Assembly (NCBI GenBank): GCA_025927795.1
Contig: JAICKT010000002.1
Span: 1-36,518 of the forward strand
DNA length: 36,518 nt
Origin: Parafilimonas sp.
GTDB taxonomy: Bacteria; Bacteroidota; Bacteroidia; Chitinophagales; Chitinophagaceae
Direction of reading: 5' to 3'
Of the stretch, positions 9,286-17,497 are shown piece by piece. Positions within the stretch are counted from its first letter, which is position 1. Each line of letters begins with the position of its first letter. The translations under genes and the position numbers were made by a program. The notes beneath the pieces are model-generated. The model was not told where the DNA came from. It did no database searches and saw only the letters and a program-made list of their open reading frames with translations.

Positions 9286-10440
9286 TCAATATTGAAAATT
9301 CTTCCTGCTATAATTTGAAAAGATATCAATTGCTTCATATAATTCAAATCCTATACCTTGTGCGAGTTGTTTTAGTTCTGTCATATTATGTGTTAGAAAT
9401 ATAGAAATAGTTTTTTTAACCGGGTCTGCAGACCACCAACCACCATACGCACCCGGCCAGCCAACTGAACCAATTGATCCCGCACAAGGCATTGATGCAT
9501 TGTTTTCTTTTAATACCACAGCAAGCCCTAAACCAAAGCCATAATGTTCTCTAAAGATTGATGAACCCAGTAATTTGGAATGTTCTCTTTGCAAAGCGGT
9601 TAATTGGTTGGTGCGCATTAACTCAGTAGTTTCCTGTTTTAAAATCTGGATACCATTTGAGCTTCCGTTTTCTACAAAAAGTTTTGCAAACTTTAAATAA
9701 TCGCATGTTGTTGACCAAAGTCCTTGTCCGCCTGATTCAAATTCTAAATTGCGGGGACGTTCTTTAAAAGCCATTTTTGCAGGAACCGTTTCAAGATGTA
9801 TTATATTACCCGATTCATCATAGCCAACATTTGCAGCACACCTGTTTCTTTTGTAATTGGGAACTGTAAAAAAAGTATCTGACATTTCTAAAGGATGGAA
9901 TATTTTTTCTTCCATCACTTTACCCAATGGCTTTTCTTCTATCTTAGAAATAAGAATACCTAATAAATCAGTAGATCTGCCGTAATTAAATATTTCACCC
10001 GTCTGGCTGGCTAAAGGTAAACTTGCCAATCCTTTTATCCATTGTTCATGTGTAAGTTCTGAATCAATATCACCTCCTAAAAATCCATTATAAGTAAACC
10101 CGGATTTGTGCGTTAGTAAATCAAGTATAGTAATAGGCCGCTTTGCATCTTCATATTCTCCCGATTTATTTTTTAAGACTTTCATATTCTTAAATTGAGG
10201 GAACCATTTTGTTATTGTATCCTGCAGATTTAATTTCTTCTCTTCGTATAATTTCATTGCGAGAACTGAAGTAATTGGTTTTGTCATGGAAGCAATCCTG
10301 AAAATAGTATCAGGCGTCATTAATTCGCATGTTTCCAGATTTTTGTATCCCTCACTTTCCTCATATACAATTTCACCATCTTTCCAGATAATGCAGTTAA
10401 CTCCGCCGAGCTTTTTATTATCTATTAATTTTTTAAACAT
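9286..10440 (-). CDS. Serine hydrolase, beta-lactamase/class C-like (EstB-type)
   Basis: This 384-aa protein of the beta-lactamase-related serine hydrolase family (PF00144) is probably an esterase or peptidase rather than a true beta-lactamase. The nucleophile motif is RIASMTKPITS, with SxxK at S51-K54. The second catalytic element is the tyrosine in FNYGRSTDLLG (about Y153). A glycine-rich segment GSIGSVGWPGAYGGWWSADP replaces the KTG region, as in EstB relatives. No signal peptide is evident. The start looks short: the protein begins only about ten residues before the first conserved strand. An in-frame stop three codons upstream of the ATG rules out a longer form, so a slightly shortened N-terminus is real unless there is a sequence error. 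Confidence 0.9.
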   Translation of the reverse strand: MFKKLIDNKKLGGVNCIIWKDGEIVYEESEGYKNLETCELMTPDTIFRIASMTKPITSVLAMKLYEEKKLNLQDTITKWFPQFKNMKVLKNKSGEYEDAKRPITILDLLTHKSGFTYNGFLGGDIDSELTHEQWIKGLASLPLASQTGEIFNYGRSTDLLGILISKIEEKPLGKVMEEKIFHPLEMSDTFFTVPNYKRNRCAANVGYDESGNIIHLETVPAKMAFKERPRNLEFESGGQGLWSTTCDYLKFAKLFVENGSSNGIQILKQETTELMRTNQLTALQREHSKLLGSSIFREHYGFGLGLAVVLKENNASMPCAGSIGSVGWPGAYGGWWSADPVKKTISIFLTHNMTELKQLAQGIGFELYEAIDIFSNYSRKNFQY

Positions 10441-10490
10441 TTCTTGCTGCTAAATTTTGTTATATATTTTATGATTTGAAAACTATTTTC

Positions 10491-10931
10491 TTACCTGAAA
10501 TTATATTCTATAATCTTCAATGGATTTCCCGCGCTGCTTGTATCAACATGCCATGAATTTCCCACATTCTCTATTTCATAAACAAAGCCCGCAGTTAGGT
10601 CCGCTTCATCATAGCCTATCACTTTCTTTTCAATCACTATTTTATGTGCAGGGTCAGGGATATCTTTTATCTGCATAGGTGCAAAAGCCGAATCAAAGAG
10701 AAGATTACTCGCGACCGTATCATAAACATAAACGCTTCCTTTTTTGATAAAGACGGTAAAATGAATGACAGAATTATCATTAGAAAAATTCTGGTCAGTA
10801 TAAAGCAACAAGCGGACTGTTCTGCCGCTGCCAACAGGTATTGGATTTTCACCTGCTCCATTCTTTTTGCACGATGCAATAGCAATGCATAAGGTTAACA
10901 ATAAACAAACATTGAAAGAAATTTTTTTCAT
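10491..10931 (-). CDS. Small lipoprotein of unknown function
   Basis: This 146-aa protein has a lipoprotein signal peptide (MKKISFNVCLLLTLCIAIASC, with the lipid-attachment cysteine at residue 21 followed by KK). The mature part is about 125 residues, beta-rich by eye, with GSGRTVRLLLYTDQNFSNDNSVIHFTVF. I recognise no domain. It is probably anchored in the outer membrane or periplasmic face. It lies 50 bases upstream of the serine hydrolase in the same direction, so the two may be cotranscribed. ATG start at 10931. Confidence 0.75.
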   Translation of the reverse strand: MKKISFNVCLLLTLCIAIASCKKNGAGENPIPVGSGRTVRLLLYTDQNFSNDNSVIHFTVFIKKGSVYVYDTVASNLLFDSAFAPMQIKDIPDPAHKIVIEKKVIGYDEADLTAGFVYEIENVGNSWHVDTSSAGNPLKIIEYNFR

Positions 10932-11125
10932 GGTTATAATTTATGCGCAGGTAAAACGGTAATTATGTTTAAAGAGTTGCTTGGCCAGGGAAGGATGATT
11001 AATGATAATAAAGAGAGGCTTTATAAATCTTCGAGTAATGGTATTAAACTATTTGTAACCTAATTATATTTTATTGGCAAATTTTATTGCGTCTTCATTC
11101 TGCACATATTACTGTTCAAGAAAAT

Positions 11126-12061
11126 CTACTGCGATAAAACTTCATCCACTAATTGTTTCATTTTTTGCAAACCTGTTTTTGCAACCTGCAATGCATCCTG
11201 CTTCCAGTAAGTTTCATTAAATAGTTCGAGCGATAAAACTTTTGTTCCACCCATGTCTTTCAAATCCTGCAATATTTGTTTAAGCGGTGCTGCTCCGTCG
11301 CCGGGATAAACGCGGTCACTGTCTGTTAATTCTTCTACAGGTTTTGAAGCCGGATAATCGTTGATATGAATAATTTCAATCACTTTACCATTCACCAATT
11401 TCAGGCAATTAAAACCTGAGCCTCCGCGAAAGAGATGAAACACATCCGGTAATATTCGTGCATCTGCATCATCTGCTGCAGCCGCAATGGCAAGTGCTTG
11501 CCCGAAATTATACAACGTGCCCGATGCGCCCCAGAATTCCAGCAGCGGTATAACATTATATTTTTTTCCCATCGCAAGTATTTCACGATATCGCTTACCA
11601 GCAATTTGAAAATTTACCGGCTCATCTTTTTCTACACCTGCAGGTGGCGCTGCAATATGATGACATCCAAGCGCAGCCATCATTTTCATTTCTTCCTCCA
11701 GTTCTGCAAGCCCTGTTTTTCTTTTTGTATCATCATTCACCATCCACTCTGTAAAGCTTATCGCGTCTTCTACAACAAGTTTTTTAGCCTTGATAAAAGC
11801 ATTCAGAGATTGCAAAGAATTTCCCTGGTTCAAATATTCTTTAATATCACTTATCCAAAGTTCAATACCATCGTAGCCAGCCCTTGCAGCAATATCAATT
11901 GTTTTTAGTAAACCGAGTTTTTGACCGCTGATTGTACTTGTGTTCAAACAAAAGCGAAACGGACCTTTTGATGCGACACCAGCGCGTATATATGAAGAAG
12001 GAATGAGCGTTGCCATTGCCGCAGCACCCGATAATTTAATAAGTTCTCTTCTGTTAAGCAT
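11126..12061 (-). CDS. Tat-exported sugar phosphate isomerase/epimerase-like TIM-barrel protein
   Basis: This 311-aa protein belongs to the xylose-isomerase-like TIM-barrel family (PF01261, the AP-endonuclease-2/hydroxypyruvate-isomerase superfamily). It has a twin-arginine leader, NRRELIKLSGAAAMA, in the first 20 residues, so it is probably exported folded to the periplasm. The usual metal-ligand landmarks are present: GYDGIELWISD early, then IPLLEFWG (Glu), ILPDVFHLFRGG (Asp/His), IIHINDYP (His/Asp) and LSLELFN (Glu). Substrate is unknown; family members isomerise or epimerise sugars and inositol derivatives. An in-frame GTG at 12094 would add 11 residues before the Tat motif, but the ATG at 12061 puts the Tat motif at the N-terminus and is preferred. 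Confidence 0.88.
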   Translation of the reverse strand: MLNRRELIKLSGAAAMATLIPSSYIRAGVASKGPFRFCLNTSTISGQKLGLLKTIDIAARAGYDGIELWISDIKEYLNQGNSLQSLNAFIKAKKLVVEDAISFTEWMVNDDTKRKTGLAELEEEMKMMAALGCHHIAAPPAGVEKDEPVNFQIAGKRYREILAMGKKYNVIPLLEFWGASGTLYNFGQALAIAAAADDADARILPDVFHLFRGGSGFNCLKLVNGKVIEIIHINDYPASKPVEELTDSDRVYPGDGAAPLKQILQDLKDMGGTKVLSLELFNETYWKQDALQVAKTGLQKMKQLVDEVLSQ

Positions 12062-12189
12062 AACATTATCAATATTAAATAATTCAACAGACACTTTAAT
12101 TTATTGAGGCACGGGCGAAGTTCCCAAAATGTTTGTATGCAGGAAAATAGTTAGCGTTAAACAGGAGAGTAAAAATTTGAGTGAAAATC

Positions 12190-12486
12190 TTACTTCACCA
12201 CAATGTTCGGCATTAAATAAAATTCGTACGTATTTAAACCGGATGTTATTGAAGGATCATTTTCTGCCAGTGTTTTTGCTTCGCTTTCATCGTCCACTTG
12301 TATAATACCCATGCCAAAAGCGCCATCAGGATGAAGCACTGGTCCGAACGCAATTACTTTTCCTTGTGACATTTGTTCTTTCCAATAATTAATATGCTGC
12401 AGCATAATATTTCTTTCATCATGTGTCATATCCTGCGCAAAACTTGCACGTGGCGGAATAAGTTTAAAGAAGTAAGTTTTTTTCAT
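12190..12486 (-). CDS. YciI-family protein
   Basis: This 98-aa cytoplasmic protein of the YCII superfamily is distinct from the longer one at 7409. It begins MKKTYFFKLIPPRASFAQDM. The middle segment HINYWKEQMSQGKVIAFGPVLHPDGAFGMGIIQV matches the YciI core, in which a histidine and an aspartate are usually conserved. DESEAKTLAENDPSITSGLNTYEFYLMP follows. Function of this subgroup is not established. It lies between the MATE exporter and the TIM-barrel gene, all on the minus strand, with gaps of about 100 to 130 bases. Confidence 0.87.
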   Translation of the reverse strand: MKKTYFFKLIPPRASFAQDMTHDERNIMLQHINYWKEQMSQGKVIAFGPVLHPDGAFGMGIIQVDDESEAKTLAENDPSITSGLNTYEFYLMPNIVVK

Positions 12487-12585
12487 AAATAAATTTAATA
12501 ATCAAAAATGTTATTGCGGGAAAGAATGACGAAGCAATCTATTTTATTATTTAAGAGTACTTCTGTAATGCACAATGATGGTAAA

Positions 12586-13923
12586 TTAAATTTTTATACT
12601 CTTCCATTTATTACTTTGAATATATAAATAAGATGGAATAAGTAATGCAATCCAGTAAATCCATTCACTCATCCAGCCAATGCTGATAGATAAATTAAAA
12701 TATTCCATCACAGTATAAACATAAATGCAATAAATAGTGATAGCAATTATTTCAACAATAAGATTGCGTCTTGTATTACCAACACCAACAACTGCATTCA
12801 GCCAAACCACAGAAACAGATTGCAGAATCAGCGCCAGCGAAATAATTCTTGTAACAGGCATTGCAGCAAGAATAAAACTTTCGCTTTGTCCGTAAATACT
12901 TAAAAATGGTTTTGTAAAAAGATTGATAAGTAACGAAATACTTACTGAAAACAGCAATGCAATCTTCATTATCTTAAATACAAGTTCTTTAACGCGATGC
13001 TGCAATTGCTGACCAATAACATTGCTCACCATACTGTTGGATGCGGATGCAAACGACCATGCAAAACATCCGAAAATGCCAAACATATTGCGCATGATAT
13101 TAGATATAGCAAGCGGCTCCGTGCCATGATGTTCGATCAGTATATAAAAAAATTCCCAGCTTGCCACGCTAATGGCGAACTGAATCATAATGGGTGATGA
13201 TTGCTTCAGTATAAGTTTTATGGAGTTGCGGTTTAAAGCCGCGCTTTTATACATATGCAGTTGTTTACTGATGCCTTTAAAATGTATCACCGAAAAAATA
13301 GTAACCAATCCTGTAAACTCTGCAATAATAGATGCATAGGCAGCACCATTAAAACCCAATTCAGGAAAACCAAAATGACCGAAGATAAATGCGTAATCAA
13401 AAAATATATTGGCAACGGTTTCTGCCAGCGTACCAATAATTAAATATTTACTTTGATTAATGCTTATGAGCAAAGCATTGCGCATTTGATAGACGTATAA
13501 AAAAAATAATCCCCAAATACGAATACGCAAAAATGAAATCGCCATTTGAATATCCTGCCCGTTATGCAAAGCGCTTTTTAAAACAGCCGGCGCAATAAAA
13601 TATGTAATGAGAATGCTGATAATTGCAAACACAATTGCTATGCGCACTGCCTGCAAAAAAAGTAAACCAATTTCTTCAATGCGGTTCTCTCCTGCCCTTC
13701 TGCTCATCAGCGATTGCAAGCCGCTGCTCAATCCAAAACCAATTACACCAAACACCAAATAATAAATGCCGGTAATGCCTGCAATACCCAGCGCCTGCTC
13801 GCTTAAATGTCCAAGAAAAATATTGTTCGTAACAAAATTGATGTTGGGCACAAGAATAGAAAGAGCAACCGGCAATGCGATGCGCAATATTTGTTTGTTG
13901 CTTATTTCTACCTGCAGTTTCAT
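12586..13923 (-). CDS. MATE family efflux transporter
   Basis: This 445-aa inner-membrane protein has twelve predicted hydrophobic segments in two homologous halves, as expected for the MATE (MatE, PF01554) superfamily of Na+- or H+-coupled multidrug exporters. The N-terminus ISNKQILRIALPVALSILVPNINFVTNNIFLGHL matches the family's first helix and substrate-cavity region. The FGLSSGLQSLMSRRAGENR stretch is also typical. The second half opens with ILKQSSPIMIQFAISVASWEFFYILI. Substrate cannot be predicted. A TAnnTTTG motif lies 67 bases upstream of the ATG. Confidence 0.94.
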   Translation of the reverse strand: MKLQVEISNKQILRIALPVALSILVPNINFVTNNIFLGHLSEQALGIAGITGIYYLVFGVIGFGLSSGLQSLMSRRAGENRIEEIGLLFLQAVRIAIVFAIISILITYFIAPAVLKSALHNGQDIQMAISFLRIRIWGLFFLYVYQMRNALLISINQSKYLIIGTLAETVANIFFDYAFIFGHFGFPELGFNGAAYASIIAEFTGLVTIFSVIHFKGISKQLHMYKSAALNRNSIKLILKQSSPIMIQFAISVASWEFFYILIEHHGTEPLAISNIMRNMFGIFGCFAWSFASASNSMVSNVIGQQLQHRVKELVFKIMKIALLFSVSISLLINLFTKPFLSIYGQSESFILAAMPVTRIISLALILQSVSVVWLNAVVGVGNTRRNLIVEIIAITIYCIYVYTVMEYFNLSISIGWMSEWIYWIALLIPSYLYIQSNKWKSIKI

Positions 13924-13989
13924 CCGGATGTTTTTCGTCTTTTATTTGCCAGATGAAATTCGCCATTATGGCTCATTTCATTGGGGCGG

Positions 13990-13997
13990 CAAAGCTA
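13990..13997 (-). promoter_or_regulatory. Bacteroidota -7 motif for the MATE gene
   Basis: TAGCTTTG reads on the minus strand from 13997 to 13990, an exact match to TAnnTTTG. It is 67 bases upstream of the MATE start codon. No clear -33 TTG is visible; a 7-bp-periodic array (14004-14038) begins six bases upstream of it. Confidence 0.5.
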
Positions 13998-14003
13998 ATA
14001 TTA

Positions 14004-14080
14004 GAATGATGAATGATAAATTATGAATGATAAATGTTTTTATTATTGATTAATTCACATTCATAACTCATAATTCATAA
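14004..14080. repeat. Two opposed heptad arrays in the MATE/membrane-protein divergent region
   Basis: Left block: GAATGAT, GAATGAT, AAATTAT, GAATGAT and AAATGTT (14004-14038). Right block: TTCATAA, CTCATAA and TTCATAA (14060-14080). The right block contains the reverse complement of the left one (TTATGAAT against ATTCATAA), so the two could fold back on each other. They lie between the divergent starts of the MATE gene (13923) and the small membrane protein (14093). Confidence 0.6.
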
Positions 14081-14092
14081 TTATTTTTACGC

Positions 14093-14443
14093 ATGGAGCC
14101 GCTTCAGGAAGAAATAAATTTAGAATTACCGCAACCGGAACCGGTAAAAGAAAAAGCAAGCAGGCTGCGATTTTTTTTCAGGCTTGCATTTATCTGTAAC
14201 ATTTTTTTTATTGTTTGTATGATATTGCGGTATACAACGCTGCCTAAATACTTACCACAACCAATAATTGAATTTTCTATCATTTTAGGATGGCCGGCAA
14301 TACTTATCAATCTTATCAATTTTATTCTTGCATTAATTTTAATTTCACGCATCAGGCGCAGGCAAATTCCGCTCTGGCTTTTATACGCAAACATTATTTG
14401 TTTTATTCTCGAAATTTATTTTTTCTTTATACTGCATGATTAA
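14093..14443 (+). CDS. Small membrane protein, translationally coupled to the queuosine-precursor transporter
   Basis: This 116-aa protein of unknown function has a charged N-terminus (MEPLQEEINLELPQPEPVKEK) and three hydrophobic segments, about residues 26-46, 58-82 and 90-113. It has no recognisable domain. Its last codons overlap the start of the downstream transporter by 8 bases (ATG at 14436), which implies translational coupling and one operon. It may be an accessory subunit or simply a membrane protein of the same transcript. The ATG at 14093 is the only sensible start. Confidence 0.72.
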   Translation: MEPLQEEINLELPQPEPVKEKASRLRFFFRLAFICNIFFIVCMILRYTTLPKYLPQPIIEFSIILGWPAILINLINFILALILISRIRRRQIPLWLLYANIICFILEIYFFFILHD

Positions 14444-15245
14444 TCAAATATTAAAAGACAAACCAACCAAACTGTTTCTTGGCTTCACTGCATTTTTTGT
14501 TGCAAATGCTTTGATAGCAGAATGCATCGGCACGAAAATATTTTCGCTGGAAAAATTGTTTGGCTTAACGCCATCGAACATTACATTGTTTGGTGAGAAA
14601 GGATTATCATTTAATCTTACCTGCGGTGTTTTATTGTGGCCGTTAGAATTTGTAATGACAGATATTGTAAATGAATTCTACGGACCAAAAGCTGTTCGCC
14701 GCATTAGTTACACGGCTGTTATTTTAATCAGTTATGCATTCTTAATGTTTTATGGAAGCATCCATGTGCCGCCTGCAGATTTTTGGATAACCACCAATCA
14801 AACCAAAGGCATTGACAATATGCAAACTGCTTTCAACGGAATTTTTGGACAAGGTATGTGGATCATTCTCGGAAGCCTTACTGCATTTTTAGTAAGCCAG
14901 ATTGTTGACGTAACTGTTTTCCATCACATAAAAAGAAGAACAGGCGAAAAATATGTGTGGTTGCGCTCAACAGGTTCTACATTGGTTTCGCAATTAGTAG
15001 ATAGTTATATTGTATTAACCATTGCATTTAAATTTGGCAGTAACTGGACATGGCCGGAAATATTTGCAGTAGGCACAATGAACTACATTTATAAATTCAC
15101 GCTTGCTATTATTTTAACGCCGGTAATTGTTATTGCTGAAAAAAGAATTGAAAAATATGTGGGTCATAAAACAGCAATGCAAATGAAAAGAGCAGCGATG
15201 GGGCAAGCGCCTGATGCGTTTGAAAATATACCAACAGCAGGATAA
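14436..15245 (+). CDS. yhhQ: Queuosine precursor transporter (VUT/YhhQ family)
   Basis: This 269-aa inner-membrane protein of the Vut_1 family (PF02592, COG1738) imports 7-cyano-7-deazaguanine or related queuosine precursors in characterised bacteria. Family hallmarks are NALIAECIGTKIFSL near the N-terminus, NLTCGVLLWPLEFVMTDIVNEFYGPKAVRRISY, a WIILGSLTAFLVSQIVDVTVFHHIKRRTG segment, STLVSQLVDSYIVLTIAF, and NYIYKFTLAIILTPVI. About six membrane segments are visible. No queuosine biosynthesis genes lie in the window. The gene overlaps its upstream neighbour by 8 bases. A tract of tandem ACAGTTT units starts two bases after the stop codon. Confidence 0.93.
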   Translation: MINQILKDKPTKLFLGFTAFFVANALIAECIGTKIFSLEKLFGLTPSNITLFGEKGLSFNLTCGVLLWPLEFVMTDIVNEFYGPKAVRRISYTAVILISYAFLMFYGSIHVPPADFWITTNQTKGIDNMQTAFNGIFGQGMWIILGSLTAFLVSQIVDVTVFHHIKRRTGEKYVWLRSTGSTLVSQLVDSYIVLTIAFKFGSNWTWPEIFAVGTMNYIYKFTLAIILTPVIVIAEKRIEKYVGHKTAMQMKRAAMGQAPDAFENIPTAG

Positions 15246-15246
15246 A

Positions 15247-15288
15247 ACAGTTTACAGTTTACAGTTTACAGTTTACAGTTTTCAGTTA
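15247..15288. repeat. Heptanucleotide tandem repeat (ACAGTTT)5 plus one diverged unit
   Basis: Five perfect tandem copies of ACAGTTT cover 15247-15281, followed by a diverged unit, TCAGTTA. The tract fills most of the 64-base gap between the queuosine-precursor transporter stop (15245) and the AlkD start (15310). It is the least diverged of the 7-bp arrays here and a candidate for copy-number variation by slippage. Confidence 0.9.
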
Positions 15289-15309
15289 ATTCACTTTCTT
15301 GGATAGTTT

Positions 15310-15975
15310 ATGCATTCTTATCTTCTTCCTTTAGAAAAAATTTTTCAGCAGCAGGCAAACAAAACAAAAGCAGCCGGTGCGAAAGCGTATCTTTTAAACC
15401 AGTTTGAATTTTATGGTATTGCAATGGCTGAACGCAGAAAAATTTGCAAAGAGTTTATCAAAGCAAATCCAATATCATCCATAACAGAAGTTGAAAAAAT
15501 TGTAAAAGAAGCCTGGCAGTTACCGCAAAGAGAATGGCAATATTTCGGCATTGAATTATTAGCCCATTATAAAAAGCAATGGAAAATTTCAACCATAAAA
15601 ATTATTGAATATTGTATTACGCATAAAAGCTGGTGGGATACAGTTGACAGCATCGCAGATGCATGGGCAGGTGAATATTTTAAATTATTTCCTGAACAAA
15701 TTATAAGCATTACCGGCAAGTGGAACCTATCGGAAAACATGTGGCTGCAACGCTGCAGTTTATTGTTTCAGAAAAAATATAAAGACAAAACGGATACAAA
15801 ATTGTTTTCAAAATATATTAAACGCCATGCGTCTTCAAAAGAATTTTTTATTCGTAAAGCAATTGGCTGGTCGTTGAGAGAATATGCAAAAACAAATCCG
15901 TTATGGGTAAAAAAATTTGTTGAATCAAATGAACTTTCACCACTTAGTAAACGCGAAGCACTAAAACATTTTTAA
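15310..15975 (+). CDS. AlkD-type DNA alkylation repair glycosylase
   Basis: This 221-aa cytoplasmic HEAT-like-repeat protein of the DNA alkylation repair family (PF08713, AlkC/AlkD) excises N3- and N7-alkylated purines, often cationic and bulky ones. The residues shown to be important in Bacillus cereus AlkD (Trp109, Asp113, Arg148) occur at exactly these positions: KSWWDTVDSIADAW gives W109 and D113, and MWLQRCSLLF gives R148. The C-terminal part AIGWSLREYAKTNPLWVKKFV is also typical. The stop is one base from the Nudix gene on the other strand, so the two are convergent. It is plausibly read through from the upstream transporter gene, separated by the ACAGTTT repeat. Confidence 0.93.
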   Translation: MHSYLLPLEKIFQQQANKTKAAGAKAYLLNQFEFYGIAMAERRKICKEFIKANPISSITEVEKIVKEAWQLPQREWQYFGIELLAHYKKQWKISTIKIIEYCITHKSWWDTVDSIADAWAGEYFKLFPEQIISITGKWNLSENMWLQRCSLLFQKKYKDKTDTKLFSKYIKRHASSKEFFIRKAIGWSLREYAKTNPLWVKKFVESNELSPLSKREALKHF

Positions 15976-15976
15976 T

Positions 15977-16447
15977 TCACGATTGAACACTTTCTCTTAA
16001 CATCTTTACTACAATTTTATCTATAGGCAATGAAACAGCCTCTTCATTAAAATCATTCCAGTCAATCCATCTTAATACTTCACTTTGCCCATGAGGGTCT
16101 GAGATTTGATGCAACTCAAAATCGAAAACTTTTGTTTTAATATTTAATCCGCTTACATTTTCTGCATGCACAAAATAATAGATGGAAACAATTTGGTCGT
16201 TTGGATTAAATGCAGATTGCTGGTAATAATCGGTTGTATAAAGATGTTCGCCAACTATAACATCCAAGCCTGTTTCTTCTTTAAACTCACGCTTTAAACA
16301 ATCACGCGTTCCTTCACCTAACTCCATGCCGCCACCAGGAAACTTAGTAAAATAATCGCCGCGAATAAATTCATCGCTTACTAAAACACGTTTATTTTCG
16401 TCCATTAAAATTCCGTAAACACGGATCGTAAATTTTGTAATTGCCAT
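15977..16447 (-). CDS. Nudix hydrolase
   Basis: This 156-aa cytoplasmic pyrophosphohydrolase of the Nudix superfamily hydrolyses nucleoside diphosphates linked to another moiety. The full Nudix box GX5EX7REUXEEXGU is present at residues 39-61 (GGMELGEGTRDCLKREFKEETGL). The protein begins MAITKFTIRVYGILMDENKRVLV, with the usual N-terminal strand, and the predicted fold is complete. Substrate is unknown. It is divergent from the alpha/beta hydrolase, with 66 bases between starts. A TAAACTTG sequence (16459-16452, minus) resembles a -7 element but is only five bases from the ATG. Confidence 0.93.
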   Translation of the reverse strand: MAITKFTIRVYGILMDENKRVLVSDEFIRGDYFTKFPGGGMELGEGTRDCLKREFKEETGLDVIVGEHLYTTDYYQQSAFNPNDQIVSIYYFVHAENVSGLNIKTKVFDFELHQISDPHGQSEVLRWIDWNDFNEEAVSLPIDKIVVKMLRESVQS

Positions 16448-16513
16448 TTTGCAAGTTTACTAAATATCATTTGCGACTTTAGAACATTTATATTTATCAA
16501 CTGAAATTATTTT

Positions 16514-17359
16514 ATGAAACCAATACTTACATTTTACTTTTTTATTTTATGTTTTAATATTCTATCTGCACAGCAATCACCGTTTGATACAACAATTTAT
16601 GGAAGAAATGATGCAGCCGGTCATTGGTTGCAAACACGCGGCTTCAAAATGTATTACGAAACTTACGGGCAAGGCGAACCGCTTTTAATTATTCATGGCA
16701 ACGGTGGTTCCATCAATAACTTTCTTTATCAAATTCCCTATTTCTCAAAAGAATACAAAGTGATATTGGCTGATAGCAGGTCGCAGGGAAAATCTGTTGA
16801 TAATAGCGATTCTTTAAGTTATGAAATGATAACGGATGATTTGAATGCATTACTCGATTCGCTGCATCTTGATTCATGTTATGTTATTGGATGGAGCGAT
16901 GGCGGCATTGAAGGTTTAATGCTTGCTATCCGTCATCCGGATAAAGTAAAAAAACTTGCTGTAACGGGCGCAAATCTTACACCTGATACAAGTGCTGTTG
17001 ACCCGTTTGTTTATAACTGGGCAATGAATTATAATAAACAATTAGCAGCGATGCCAACAACCGACACAGTTAAAACTATGCGCAAGCTGGCACATTTGCT
17101 TTCTTATGAACCACACATTTCATTAGAACAATTGCACACAATTAAATGTCCTGCGCTTATCATCGGCGGCGACCATGATGTATTGTTACCAAAACATACT
17201 ATGCTTATTGCAGACAATATTGAAAAATCTTATTTATGGATTATTCCAAACTCCGGTCATTCAACACCGATATTTAAAAAAGACCAGTTTAATGCGGTGG
17301 TGGATGATTTCTTTAAAACACCTTACAGAAAGATTGAAGGGTTTGGAAGGTTTGAATAA
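16514..17359 (+). CDS. Exported alpha/beta hydrolase
   Basis: This 281-aa hydrolase has an N-terminal signal peptide (MKPILTFYFFILCFNILSAQ, cleavage about 20/21) and so is probably periplasmic or secreted. Alpha/beta-hydrolase landmarks are the oxyanion motif HGNGG (61-65), the nucleophile elbow GWSDGG with Ser128, the acid in IIGGDHD (Asp220 or Asp222) and the catalytic His249 in PNSGHST. The length is normal for the family. Substrate is unknown: an esterase, lactonase or peptide/amide hydrolase are all possible. A palindromic repeat element begins directly at the stop codon. Confidence 0.92.
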   Translation: MKPILTFYFFILCFNILSAQQSPFDTTIYGRNDAAGHWLQTRGFKMYYETYGQGEPLLIIHGNGGSINNFLYQIPYFSKEYKVILADSRSQGKSVDNSDSLSYEMITDDLNALLDSLHLDSCYVIGWSDGGIEGLMLAIRHPDKVKKLAVTGANLTPDTSAVDPFVYNWAMNYNKQLAAMPTTDTVKTMRKLAHLLSYEPHISLEQLHTIKCPALIIGGDHDVLLPKHTMLIADNIEKSYLWIIPNSGHSTPIFKKDQFNAVVDDFFKTPYRKIEGFGRFE

Positions 17360-17479
17360 AGACCTCATCCCAACCCTTCTCCAAAGGAGAAGGGCAAGAA
17401 AGCGTTTGATTATTTCAACAACTTTAAATTATCATGTTCTCAAAAGTCCTCTCCCTTGGAGAGAATTTAGGTGAGGTCT
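17360..17479. repeat. REP/MITE-like palindromic element between convergent genes
   Basis: This 120-bp element has terminal inverted repeats: AGACCTCA at 17360-17367 and TGAGGTCT at 17472-17479. Inside each end is a hairpin. The left one is a perfect 9-bp stem (CCCTTCTCC, AAA loop, GGAGAAGGG; 17374-17394) and the right one a 6-bp stem (CTCTCC/GGAGAG; 17449-17463). It starts at the base after the alpha/beta-hydrolase stop and ends 18 bases before the FBPase stop. Layout and size resemble dispersed REP-type elements mobilised by Y1/RAYT transposases. It may serve as a terminator for both convergent genes. Confidence 0.75.
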
Positions 17480-17497
17480 AATTAAAATTTGATTAGT

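Noticed and set aside
9216-9404. 62-codon plus-strand open frame starting MRKIQLLMLTNKQL
   Set aside because: It runs antisense into the 3' end of the serine hydrolase gene, is Leu/Tyr/Ile-rich and resembles no family.
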